NCBI GenBank assembly: GCA_021732785.1
Contig: JAKFUG010000022.1
Span: 124,001-188,000, forward strand
Length of the DNA: 64,000 nt
Source of the DNA: Planctomycetaceae bacterium
GTDB lineage: Bacteria; Planctomycetota; Planctomycetia; Planctomycetales; Planctomycetaceae
Reading direction: 5' to 3'
The position numbers were made by a program, and so were the translations under genes. The first letter of the stretch is position 1, and each line of letters begins with the position of its first letter. This document shows, in pieces, positions 54,984 to 63,539 of this stretch. The notes beneath the pieces were generated by a model. That model made no database searches, was not told the DNA's origin, and saw only the letters and a program-made list of their open reading frames with translations.

Positions 54984-57900
54984 TTATCGCACGGTGATGA
55001 AATCGTTGTGATTGAGTAGCGCCTGCACGAGCGATCCGCGCGCTTGCTGCGTGGGATCGGAGCGATTCGCGGTTTTCGCTAGAACCGTCCATGCCGCGAG
55101 GGCTTCGCGGCTGGCGATGATTTCATTCTCTGTGGGTTCAACTGACAGGATCGTTTGAAACGCGCTGCGGATGAATTCCTCGTCGTCGGTCGCCGTGATG
55201 CGCGCGGCGATTTTCTCCGCGGCGGCTGCGGCCAGCGGGCTGTTTTCAAGGGCGAGCGCCTGCTGCGGGACGATGCTTTCGGCACGGCGGTAACATTCGA
55301 GGACGTTCGCATCATCGAACGTCGACAGAAACTTCTGATGCTCGTTGTGCGAATGGACGTAGTACAAACTCCGGCGGCGGGAGCCATCGTTGCTGACGGG
55401 AATCGACGGTCCACTCAGCGTAAGATCGAGTTCCCCAGACAGCGACAGCAAACCATCGCGCACGAGTTGCGCTTCCATACGGCGCGGGTTCGCTCGCCAG
55501 AGAAATCGGTTGTCGGGATCTTTCGCCGCTGTCGGTTTGGGGATATCCGCGTTCGATGACGACAGCCGGTAGGTGTGCGAGGTCACAATCAACCGATGGA
55601 TGTGCTTCATACTCCAGTCGTGTTCGACGAATTCCACGGCGAGCCAATCGAGCAGTTCCGGATGCGTCGTCGGCGCCCCTTTGCGGCCGAAATCGAACAC
55701 CGTCGGCACCAACGGGCGACCGAAGTGCCGATTCCAAATGTGATTCACCGCCACCCGCGCCGGCAGCGGATTCGCGGAGTCCGTCATCCAGTGGGCCAGG
55801 GCCGTCCGTCGACCTGTGCTGGTGGACGGAAACGGCTTGCGGCGGGATTCTTCGCTCTCCAGATTATTTTCGAGTGTCTTCAGTGATCCGACCAGAGGCG
55901 TATATGATTCCCCCGGCGTTTCCGTCGCTTTGTGAGCCGTTTCCAGAATTGCTGTCGCGGCGATCACCTTCTTCTCGGCGTCCGCCTTTTTGTCAGGAGC
56001 GACTTTCAATCGTTCGAGCTCAGCACGAGACACCTCTTCGTCGGCTTGTGACACTGCAACCAAACATTCGGCCCGTGCGGCGGCTTGATTCGACGATATG
56101 TCTTCCACGCCGCTGAGTCGCAACCGATCGGCGGTTCCTTTCGCCTCAATCGCGGCGATCTGAGCCGTGATGGTCGCGATTTTTTTCTCAGCAATCACCA
56201 CTTCCAGCCGTGCTTGATCGACGGGCGAGGGCCCTTCGGACGGTTTACCGGCGGGTTCGATCAACTTCACGGCGTCGGGCAACGCGCGAAGTTCAAAGTG
56301 ATGAAAATCGGCTTGGGCATCGAACGTGATGACTTCCACATGCCCCGCTTTCCGCATGATCGGCAGGCGATAGGCGACCGAATGCTGACCATCCACCGTA
56401 AGATTCGCCAACGTGCCGCGGACACGCAGGATCATTTCGTGCGGCTGGTTCAGGTCGATCTTTCGTCCTTGTGCGGACTCGCTCGGATAGACGTAATTCG
56501 GCCCGCTCTTGTATGCGATTTGAGCTTTCGGACCATCGGCGTAGGAACTGAGATAAGCCAGGATTTCCTGCTCGTCGGCGGTGGCATCGAAGGTGATGCC
56601 GACGGACTTCCACATATCTCCGCCGGTGGGGGTGTACTTCAATGTCGCTTCAAAATTTTCCGGCGGCAGGGGCTTCCAGCGCAAGGCCGTGCGTGTGGCA
56701 CCCACTTGCGATTGCCGCACTTTGCCATCGACGTACTCCCATTGTCCGTTGCGGATCTCCCACACGTCCGGCCTTGCGGCGGCGAAATCGTCTTTGATGA
56801 GTGGGGCTGCGTTTTCCTCGACGGGCACTGCCGGCTTGCTCGCCGCTTCTTCCGCCTCCATGAGTTTCTTCTTCGCGCCGACCATCGCCGCTTCCGCATC
56901 GCGACGGCGTTGCTCCGCGGCTTTGAGATGCGCCTCCGCCACAAACGCCCGCATCCCCGGTTGCACGGCCTCCGATGGCAACGTGATCGGTTCGATCTTC
57001 AGCGGTGCGAATGCCAGAAAGGTCGGGATCGCCGGTTCGATCACACGGTTTTTGTCCGGGTTACGGTCATCGCCGCGGATATGAAGAAATGTCTGCGCGT
57101 CGAGGTTGCAGTCGAACGCCCGTGGGAGGCCGTCCTTCTCGAAATCGATCTCCCCCGGCACCGCATCCGTCCGCACCTGATACGGCTCGAAGATTGCCCG
57201 CATCTGGTAATAATTGACCTGCGAGAACGGATCGTACTTGTGATCGTGGCACTTCGCACAGTTGAACGTCAGACCGAGGAACGACTTCGCCGTGTGCTCC
57301 ACGGTTTCGTCCAGCCAACTGGTGCGGTTGAACTTGAAATACTGTCGGGCGAGGAAGCCGGACGCCCGCAGTCTGTCGAGATCGTTCGGATACAATTCAT
57401 CTGCGGCGAGCATCTCGCGGACCATTTGGTCGTAACCCTTGTCGGCGTTCAGCGATTCAATGATCCAGTCGCGCCAATGCCAGATGTGCTTCTGCGAATT
57501 ACGGACTTCGGCCCCCAACCCCCACCAATCGCTGTACCGCCAAATGTCCATCCAGTGCCGGCCCCAGCGTTCGCCGTATTGCGGACTGTCGAGCAGCCGC
57601 GTGACAATTCTGTCGTAGGCTTCCGGACTGTTGTCCGCCAGGAAGGCTTCACGCTCGGCAAGAGTCGGAGGAAGCCCGATGAGATCCAGCGACACCCGCC
57701 GCAACCAGACGCCTTTGTCGGCGGCACGTTGCGGTGTGAGTCCCAACTCGTGATGCTTGGTGGCGATGAACGCATCAATCGGATTCTGTGACCACACGGG
57801 ATCGGCGACCACTGGGACTGTCGGTCGCACCGGGGCTTTGAACGCCCAGTGTTCGCGCGGATCACGTTCGGGTTGCTCATCGACCGGGGCTTGCGCACCA

Positions 57901-58244
57901 CTGGCGATCCACGCCCGAATCGCCGCGATTTCCGTGGATTTGAGCGGTTCCCCTTCCGGCGGCATCCGTTCGGATTCTTCGGTCGCCGACACTCGTTTCA
58001 GCAACCGGCTGGTATCCGCGTCACTTGCCACAACCGCCGGGCCGCTGTCACCGCCTTTGATCGCCAACGCCGCGGTGTCGAGCCGTAATCCCGCTTCTTG
58101 TTTCAGCACGCCATGACAGGCGTAACAGCGGGCCTGCAGCACGGGTTTGATCTGCCGGGCGTAATCGATGGTCTCATTGGCTTTGGCCACCGTCATCGAC
58201 AATAGGAAGCAGACGGCCAGTGTCAACCACAGCATTCGCATCAC
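54984..58244 (-). CDS. Planctomycete cytochrome-type PSCyt1/DUF1549/DUF1553 protein
   Basis: 1086 residues with a signal peptide (MLWLTLAVCFLLSMTVAKA). Domains in order: PSCyt1 heme-c-like motif CYACH at 40-44 with MPPEGEPL as possible axial methionine; DUF1549 (about 145-370; NPIDAFIATKHHELGLTPQR, WLRRVSLDLIGLPPTLAE, FNCAKCHDHKYDPFSQVNYY); a charged helical stretch; a concanavalin/LamG-like beta-sandwich (about 490-665); another coiled segment; and DUF1553 (about 790-1060; ALAHWMTDSANPLPARVAVN, HIWNRHFGRPLVPTVFDFGR). The CHD motif offers a second heme or metal site. Family function unproven, presumed extracytoplasmic. A DUF1501 gene, the usual partner, is 1.5 kb away on the other strand. Confidence 0.93.
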   Translation of the reverse strand: MMRMLWLTLAVCFLLSMTVAKANETIDYARQIKPVLQARCYACHGVLKQEAGLRLDTAALAIKGGDSGPAVVASDADTSRLLKRVSATEESERMPPEGEPLKSTEIAAIRAWIASGAQAPVDEQPERDPREHWAFKAPVRPTVPVVADPVWSQNPIDAFIATKHHELGLTPQRAADKGVWLRRVSLDLIGLPPTLAEREAFLADNSPEAYDRIVTRLLDSPQYGERWGRHWMDIWRYSDWWGLGAEVRNSQKHIWHWRDWIIESLNADKGYDQMVREMLAADELYPNDLDRLRASGFLARQYFKFNRTSWLDETVEHTAKSFLGLTFNCAKCHDHKYDPFSQVNYYQMRAIFEPYQVRTDAVPGEIDFEKDGLPRAFDCNLDAQTFLHIRGDDRNPDKNRVIEPAIPTFLAFAPLKIEPITLPSEAVQPGMRAFVAEAHLKAAEQRRRDAEAAMVGAKKKLMEAEEAASKPAVPVEENAAPLIKDDFAAARPDVWEIRNGQWEYVDGKVRQSQVGATRTALRWKPLPPENFEATLKYTPTGGDMWKSVGITFDATADEQEILAYLSSYADGPKAQIAYKSGPNYVYPSESAQGRKIDLNQPHEMILRVRGTLANLTVDGQHSVAYRLPIMRKAGHVEVITFDAQADFHHFELRALPDAVKLIEPAGKPSEGPSPVDQARLEVVIAEKKIATITAQIAAIEAKGTADRLRLSGVEDISSNQAAARAECLVAVSQADEEVSRAELERLKVAPDKKADAEKKVIAATAILETAHKATETPGESYTPLVGSLKTLENNLESEESRRKPFPSTSTGRRTALAHWMTDSANPLPARVAVNHIWNRHFGRPLVPTVFDFGRKGAPTTHPELLDWLAVEFVEHDWSMKHIHRLIVTSHTYRLSSSNADIPKPTAAKDPDNRFLWRANPRRMEAQLVRDGLLSLSGELDLTLSGPSIPVSNDGSRRRSLYYVHSHNEHQKFLSTFDDANVLECYRRAESIVPQQALALENSPLAAAAAEKIAARITATDDEEFIRSAFQTILSVEPTENEIIASREALAAWTVLAKTANRSDPTQQARGSLVQALLNHNDFITVR

Positions 58245-58264
58245 TCACCCCGCCTCGAAACGCA

Positions 58265-58600
58265 TCAATCGTTCTGCATAATACCGTGGCTTGGCGGTGG
58301 AAGGGACTCTCGCTCGGCGAATCGCATTCGGATGCGAAACCTGGTGTCAGCGCACATGATCGCAAATAGCGAAAATGCCCAGACGAAGAATACGGTCTTA
58401 GTCGTTGTCCCGAACAGTGCAATCGTTGGATGGTTGGATTGGCCTGCGAGACCCGCAATAAGCCCCATGGCCAACCAAGGCGATTGGCGAAAGAGCGTTT
58501 TCAACTTGATGATGGCCGGAGCATCCAACTTCACAAAACGATAAACCACCCAAACTGTCAAGGTGCTACCGAGGGCGGCGGGGCCGAGTCCATCCCACAT
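58265..58600 (-). CDS. Small membrane protein of unknown function
   Basis: 111 residues from ATG 58600 (GGAG six bases upstream). Three hydrophobic segments: GSTLTVWVVYRFV, PWLAMGLIAGLAGQS and TVFFVWAFSLFAIMCAD, then a basic C-terminal tail (RFRIRMRFAERES). No family recognised. It lies 20 bases upstream of the DUF1553 gene in the same direction. Confidence 0.6.
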   Translation of the reverse strand: MWDGLGPAALGSTLTVWVVYRFVKLDAPAIIKLKTLFRQSPWLAMGLIAGLAGQSNHPTIALFGTTTKTVFFVWAFSLFAIMCADTRFRIRMRFAERESLPPPSHGIMQND

Positions 58601-58825
58601 GATGTTCTCCGCAAGGGAAGTGATCGATCATATCGCGATGGTCGTCTCTCCGCGAATTTTTCCGCGACAAGACGGCCCAACAATTCTCGGAGTCGGGGGC
58701 GTGGGGATCCGCTAAGCGGCAAGCGGGGGAGGTTCGTCGTCATCTACGATGGTGAACAATCCCCTCTCACGGCATAATACATCAGCAACGGTTGTCGTGA
58801 CATTTCGGACCGAAGGACTTCTTGT

Positions 58826-59698
58826 ATGCTGAACCGTGTCTGTTCGTTCTCCGCGGTGCTTGCCGCTTTGGCGGCATCGGGGTTATTTGCCGGGGAAATC
58901 GTCTTCGAAAAGGATGTCGAATACTCCAATCCCGACGGCCAGCATCTGCAGTTGAACATCGCCCGGCCCAAAGAAGGCGATGGCTTGCGGCCCGCGGTGC
59001 TGTGCATTCATGGCGGCGGTTTCCGGGCTGGCAAGCGCGAACGGTGGGATGGTCTGTGTCAAAAACTGGCGGGGGATGGTTACGTCGCGGCGACGGTCAC
59101 CTATCGTCTCGCCCCGAAGTATCAATTCCCCGCGGCGGTGTATGACGTGAAAGCGGCCGTGCGATGGCTGCGGAAGAACGCCGCGGCGTATCAGATCGAC
59201 CCGGAGCGCATCGGCGTCGTTGGCGATTCCGCGGGCGGGCATCTTGCCCAGTTCCTCGGTGTGACCGGCGACTTGCCGGACTTCGAGGGGCTTGAAGATC
59301 TTGTCGACGCGCTCGACTCGAGCGCGGTGACTTGCGTCGTGAATTACTACGGTCCCAGCGATTTCACGAAATCGTACGGCAAGAGCGTCGATGCGGCGGA
59401 AGTGCTGCCGCTGTGGCTGGGGGGCGACGTCACGAAGGAACGCCGCAAACACATCGTGGCCAGTCCGCTGTATTGGGTGACGCCGAACGCCGCGCCGACA
59501 CTGTTCATTCACGGCACCGAAGACAAGCACGTTGCCTTTGAGCAGGCCGAGTGGATTTACGACCGCATGAAAGCCGCGGAGGTCGACGTCGAAATGCTGA
59601 AACTCGAAGGAGCCGGTCACGGTTTCAAAGGGGCCGACGCTGAAAAAGCCGAGGCGGCGATGCTGGCGTTCTTCAAGAAACATCTTGAGGCCGAATGA
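58826..59698 (+). CDS. Secreted alpha/beta-hydrolase (carbohydrate esterase/lipase-like)
   Basis: 290 residues with a signal peptide (RVCSFSAVLAALAASGLFA). Alpha/beta-hydrolase of the BD-FAE/hormone-sensitive-lipase-like group: oxyanion motif CIHGGGFRAGKRE, nucleophile elbow GVVGDSAGGHLAQ, acid in FIHGTEDKHVAFEQ and histidine in EGAGHGFKG. Likely an exported esterase acting on acyl or feruloyl groups of polysaccharides, by family precedent. Same direction as the DUF1501 gene 43 bases downstream. Confidence 0.93.
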   Translation: MLNRVCSFSAVLAALAASGLFAGEIVFEKDVEYSNPDGQHLQLNIARPKEGDGLRPAVLCIHGGGFRAGKRERWDGLCQKLAGDGYVAATVTYRLAPKYQFPAAVYDVKAAVRWLRKNAAAYQIDPERIGVVGDSAGGHLAQFLGVTGDLPDFEGLEDLVDALDSSAVTCVVNYYGPSDFTKSYGKSVDAAEVLPLWLGGDVTKERRKHIVASPLYWVTPNAAPTLFIHGTEDKHVAFEQAEWIYDRMKAAEVDVEMLKLEGAGHGFKGADAEKAEAAMLAFFKKHLEAE

Positions 59699-59741
59699 AG
59701 CCCAGGGAATGCGTTCCCTGGGACGTTAGCGGAGATTCACG

Positions 59742-61133
59742 ATGCCCGATCATTCCCTCTTCACCCGGCGGCAATTGATCCAGTTCACGGGCACCGGTGC
59801 GCTCGGCCTGCATCTCGGCGGATTGTGGCGGGCTGCGGAGGCACAATCGCCCGGTGCGAAGCCCTCGGCGAAGATCAAGGCGTGCATCCTCGTTTTCTAT
59901 TATGGTGGTCCGAGTCAGCTCGAAACGTATGACCTGAAACCGTTCGCGCCGGCGGAAGTCCGCGGCGAGTTTCAACCGATTGCAACATCCGCACCGGGAG
60001 TTTACATCTCGGAACATCTGCCTCACATGGCGAAGTGGATGCACAAAGCGGCAATCATCCGCAGCGTCACCCATCAGGCCCGGCTGCACGATTCCGCATC
60101 AATTCATGCACTCACGGGGCGACCGCTCGCCGGACCGGATCGCGAGCTGTTCGAGCCGACGCCGCAGTTTTATCCGAGCTACGGCAGCGTGGTCGCGCAC
60201 AGCCAGCGTCACTCCCAGCGCGATGTCCCCTTTGCGGCGTTGCCGTTTCCCTTCCGCAACGTGCATGAAGTCCCCGCACAAGGGGGAGGGTTTCTCGGCA
60301 CGACTTACGATCCGCTGTGGATCGATGTCAAACCCGACGAGAAACGTTACGCCGCGGAGTTGCTGCAACGCGCCCAGGCCTTGACCGATCAACGGCTGCG
60401 CGATCGGCGGCGGTTGCTCGGCGGTCTGGATCAGATCGCGTCCGCCGATTTGTTGCCGCGGCCCTATTATGAGCGGGCCTATCGCCTGCTGGAATCGGAC
60501 GCCATCCGCAAAGCGGCAGAAATCGGCGAAGAACCGACGGACGTGCGCGAACGCTATGGCTTCGATACCGTCCCGGCAGCAACGGGAGGCAATGGAGCAG
60601 AATTGGCCTATGCCCGGCAGATGCGCGGTCAGAACCTGTTGCTCGCTCGGCGGCTCATCGAAGCCGGTGTGCCGTTCGTCAATGTGAATGATTGTCGCCA
60701 ACAAGGACAAAATTGGGACGCGCACTCCGCCTGTATGGATCAGCACAAGAAGTGGCTCCTTCCGCAGGCGGACCGCGGATTGGCAGCACTCGTGGAAGAC
60801 CTCGAAAATCGAGGGTTGCTCGATTCCACGCTCATCGTGGCGATGGGAGAATTTGGACGGACCCCGAGGATTAACGCCAATGCCGGCCGCGATCACTGGC
60901 CCGATTGTTACTCGGCATTGCTCATCGGCGGCGGTGTGACGGGTGGGGCAATTTACGGAGCCAGTGACCGTCTCGCCGCGTACCCCGAAGTCGATCCGGT
61001 CACGCCGGGGGACATCGCCGCGACCATCTTTTGGCGGTTCGGTCTCGATCCGGCGTCGGAAATCCATGATCAAACCGGCCGCCCGCATCGTCTGGCCGCT
61101 GGTGAACCGTTGATGCGGTTGTTCGGCGCGTGA
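59742..61133 (+). CDS. DUF1501 protein with Tat signal
   Basis: 463 residues. The N-terminus has a twin-arginine signal (FTRRQLIQFTGTGALGLHLG). The rest is DUF1501, an alkaline-phosphatase/sulfatase-like fold: ILVFYYGGPSQLETYDLKP, HAACMDQHKK-like region (HSACMDQHKKWLLPQADRG), LIVAMGEFGRTPRINANAGR and DHWPDCYSALLIGGGVTGG. Members occur almost only in planctomycetes and allies and normally sit next to a DUF1549/DUF1553 gene; here that gene is nearby but on the opposite strand. Function unknown. Confidence 0.93.
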   Translation: MPDHSLFTRRQLIQFTGTGALGLHLGGLWRAAEAQSPGAKPSAKIKACILVFYYGGPSQLETYDLKPFAPAEVRGEFQPIATSAPGVYISEHLPHMAKWMHKAAIIRSVTHQARLHDSASIHALTGRPLAGPDRELFEPTPQFYPSYGSVVAHSQRHSQRDVPFAALPFPFRNVHEVPAQGGGFLGTTYDPLWIDVKPDEKRYAAELLQRAQALTDQRLRDRRRLLGGLDQIASADLLPRPYYERAYRLLESDAIRKAAEIGEEPTDVRERYGFDTVPAATGGNGAELAYARQMRGQNLLLARRLIEAGVPFVNVNDCRQQGQNWDAHSACMDQHKKWLLPQADRGLAALVEDLENRGLLDSTLIVAMGEFGRTPRINANAGRDHWPDCYSALLIGGGVTGGAIYGASDRLAAYPEVDPVTPGDIAATIFWRFGLDPASEIHDQTGRPHRLAAGEPLMRLFGA

Positions 61134-61163
61134 GTTCCCTTGGTTGTCGATCAGTTTGAAGAG

Positions 61164-61232
61164 TCGGGGCGGGGGTCCCGACCTATGGATGAGAAATTCA
61201 CCTCAATTCATAGATCGGGGCCCCTGCCCCGA
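61164..61232. repeat. REPIN-like doublet, family E, second copy
   Basis: Arms TCGGGGCGGGGGTCCCGACC plus TAT at 61164-61186 and the inverse at 61209-61232. Compared with 22971-23042 the stem base pair changes from A/T to G/C on both sides (compensatory). Confidence 0.9.
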
Positions 61233-61408
61233 TGCCTTTGGATTCAAATTGACCCATACCGTTCCTTGGCTGAAGGCGTTCCGCTCTAGCCGGTCGGTTT
61301 GAATCGCGATAAAGTGTGTTTTGCAGCGGGGCTGAGAGTCGATCCGCGATGTGTGAGCGGATGCAGTTGCCGTGGCGGGCTTTCAAACCGGTTCAGGAAG
61401 GTGCAACC

Positions 61409-61912
61409 ATGGCGGGACAGAATGCGGATCGACGAACAGGCTGGCTTCTCGCGGGACTGGTCGGAGGCATCGCCCTCTCGTACCTCTGGCCGGCAGAAAA
61501 CGTGCAGGCCGTGGCGACCGATCGTGAAGAACGCTTTGCCATCGCCACGACGGATACCGGACTGGGCGCACCGGAGTCGGTCTTCGTGCTCGATTTCCTC
61601 ACGGGCCGATTGGTGGGGGCGACACTCAATCAGCAAACGGCTCAGTTCACGAATTTTTATGCCCGGAACATCGCCGCCGATTTTCAGGCCGATGCGGCTG
61701 CCAAACCCAAGTTTGTGATGATTCCCGGTCGCGCGGATTTGAACAGCCGCAGCGGTGCAACCACATCCGCGGGCGTGCTCTACATTGGTGAACTGACGAC
61801 CGGTAAGGTCATTGCGTACCGCTTCCCGTTCCGTAATTCGCCGAAGCCGTTGCCGATCCAACCACTGGAAGCGTTTGCCTTCTTCCCCTTCCGCGAAGCG
61901 GTGCAGGAATAG
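61409..61912 (+). CDS. Membrane-anchored or exported protein of unknown function
   Basis: 167 residues from ATG 61409 (AGGAAGG seven bases upstream). One N-terminal hydrophobic segment (GWLLAGLVGGIALSYLW) could be a signal anchor. The remainder is a small beta-rich domain: FAIATTDTGLGAPESVFVLD, LVGATLNQQTAQFTNFYARN, and AGVLYIGELTTGKVIAYRFP. I recognise the overall look from conserved planctomycete hypotheticals but no named family. The alternating strand pattern resembles a few propeller blades. Confidence 0.8.
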   Translation: MAGQNADRRTGWLLAGLVGGIALSYLWPAENVQAVATDREERFAIATTDTGLGAPESVFVLDFLTGRLVGATLNQQTAQFTNFYARNIAADFQADAAAKPKFVMIPGRADLNSRSGATTSAGVLYIGELTTGKVIAYRFPFRNSPKPLPIQPLEAFAFFPFREAVQE

Positions 61913-61986
61913 CCGTTCCCGTTGGTGAGCTCGGCGACGCATTGAGTATGGGCGCGAAACCGCAAGCGGCGTGGGTATGCCGGAAT

Positions 61987-63192
61987 CTAGATCGGGGACA
62001 CGATGCGCTGTGCTAACACGCAGCGCGTTTTTCCGGCGATTCGCAGATAGAAAATCACGCCGGGGGTTTTGCCTTCCAGCGGCAGCTTCTTGCGGATTGA
62101 TTCCGCATCGATCGGGACATGGCGGCATTTGATCTCCACGGCCCCCCATTCGCGCCGCCGAACCGCATGCCGTAGCTCGCGATCGTTGTTCGGCAACTCT
62201 TCGAGCACCGAAAACGCCTGCACGAATGGCGATGAAATCGGCTGATCTCCCGTGAGATACTCTTCCGCCGGGTCGAGTCGACGGAGCGATAATCGCTCGG
62301 CGAGCAGGTCCACTAATCCCGCACGGACGACGGCGGGGTCGGGATCGAATACATACGCTCCGAGTCCCGATTGTTCGGCGACGGCATCGAGTGGATGACC
62401 GGCAATCGTTTCTCCGCTCGGCAACACGGTCGCGCGGAACGGCGTGCTGCCCATCAGGCTGCCGAACCAGAGCGTGGCTTCTTTGCATTCGCCATGCAGG
62501 CTGATGAGTTCCGTTTCGACGCTGCCGAACTTGCCGCCGAAGTTGCTCGCCGGACCGACTTTGATCGCCCCGCCGTCGACGCGCGACATCAGCACCAGCA
62601 GAAAGTCGACGCTCGGAACATAATCCTCGACGCGCGACATCCGCCCCGACGAAAACGGCCGGCGATCGGGGTCGATATGAACCAACCCGCGGACATCGCC
62701 CGGCAACGCATGCGCATCGGTGCAACGAACTCGCAACCGATCCGCAACGCCATAAAGTTCCGCGTTCCATAGGGTCCGCAGGCACATCGCGGGGGACAAA
62801 TCCACGGCCGTGACATCCGTCTGCCCGGCAATCGCGATTGCGTCACCACCCAATCCGCAGCACAAATCCCACGTTGAAGCGTGAAACCGTTTCGCTTTGT
62901 GACGGGCGACCAACTCGGCCGTCGATTGTTCGACGCTCACCCGATCGGCCCACAAGTCATCGGACTTCGAGAACTTTGCGGCCGCGCGTTGGCGAGCTTC
63001 GTGCAACCGCAAACCGGCCCGGACGAGATCGTCGGCATAGCGCTCGCGCAGCCACTTCTGTTGCGGCATGCCCGTTAACGATGTCGCCCTAATGTCCGTG
63101 AGCAATTGCGGCGTGACGCGCAACTGCGCCATCCACCGGCACTCTTCATCATCGACCGCCCATTCCGGCAGCGGATATGCCATCTCAGTCAT
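61987..63192 (-). CDS. THUMP-like class I SAM-dependent methyltransferase
   Basis: 401 residues (ATG 63183 is an alternative start). The Rossmann core has SAM motif I WDLCCGLGGDAIAIAG, motif II VDLSPAMCLRTLWNAE and FHID-like VHIDPDRR. A C-terminal THUMP-like domain follows, ending in a basic strand. The layout (helical N-terminus, methyltransferase, THUMP-like tail) is that of bacterial putative RNA methyltransferases; HIDPDRR after motif IV is characteristic. RNA target unknown. Divergent from the terminal PLP enzyme gene. Confidence 0.9.
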   Translation of the reverse strand: MTEMAYPLPEWAVDDEECRWMAQLRVTPQLLTDIRATSLTGMPQQKWLRERYADDLVRAGLRLHEARQRAAAKFSKSDDLWADRVSVEQSTAELVARHKAKRFHASTWDLCCGLGGDAIAIAGQTDVTAVDLSPAMCLRTLWNAELYGVADRLRVRCTDAHALPGDVRGLVHIDPDRRPFSSGRMSRVEDYVPSVDFLLVLMSRVDGGAIKVGPASNFGGKFGSVETELISLHGECKEATLWFGSLMGSTPFRATVLPSGETIAGHPLDAVAEQSGLGAYVFDPDPAVVRAGLVDLLAERLSLRRLDPAEEYLTGDQPISSPFVQAFSVLEELPNNDRELRHAVRRREWGAVEIKCRHVPIDAESIRKKLPLEGKTPGVIFYLRIAGKTRCVLAQRIVSPI

Positions 63193-63237
63193 TCACCAGC
63201 CCGTAACGCCAGCGAGGGCGTCCAAATCAAAAGAGGA

Positions 63238-63427
63238 GATTGGCAATTGAAAATTAGAAAATGAAAATTGCAAATTGGAATCCGGAGGGGCGTGCTTAGC
63301 GTGTACTGTCTCTCCGTCAATGACTTGTTCCCATGCTCCGCGTGGGAACACATGGCCAAGACGCTCCGCGTCGATCTCTCTTGCGTCAATTTGCAATTTT
63401 CATTTTCCAATTCCTAATTGCCAATCT
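63238..63427. repeat. AT-rich inverted repeat (family G) enclosing a family-F unit
   Basis: Arms 63238-63278 (begins AGATTGGCAATTGAAAATTA) and 63388-63427 are inverse with a few mismatches, and are strikingly AT-rich in a GC-rich genome. Between them is a solo family-F hairpin at 63327-63349, followed by ACGCTCCGCGT. Lies in the divergent methyltransferase/PLP-enzyme gap. Confidence 0.85.
63327..63349. repeat. Solo family-F hairpin nested in family G
   Basis: GTTCCCATGCTCCGCGTGGG plus AAC, the unit seen as a doublet at 48308-48429. Confidence 0.85.
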
Positions 63428-63539
63428 TTTCCTTGCAACTCATCAAACGGCATTGATCCTCGCGAACAGTTGTCCGCGAGCCGTGTCACAACGTACTATC
63501 TGGAGACGAATTTCGCCCTCAAACCGACTTGGAAGCGTC

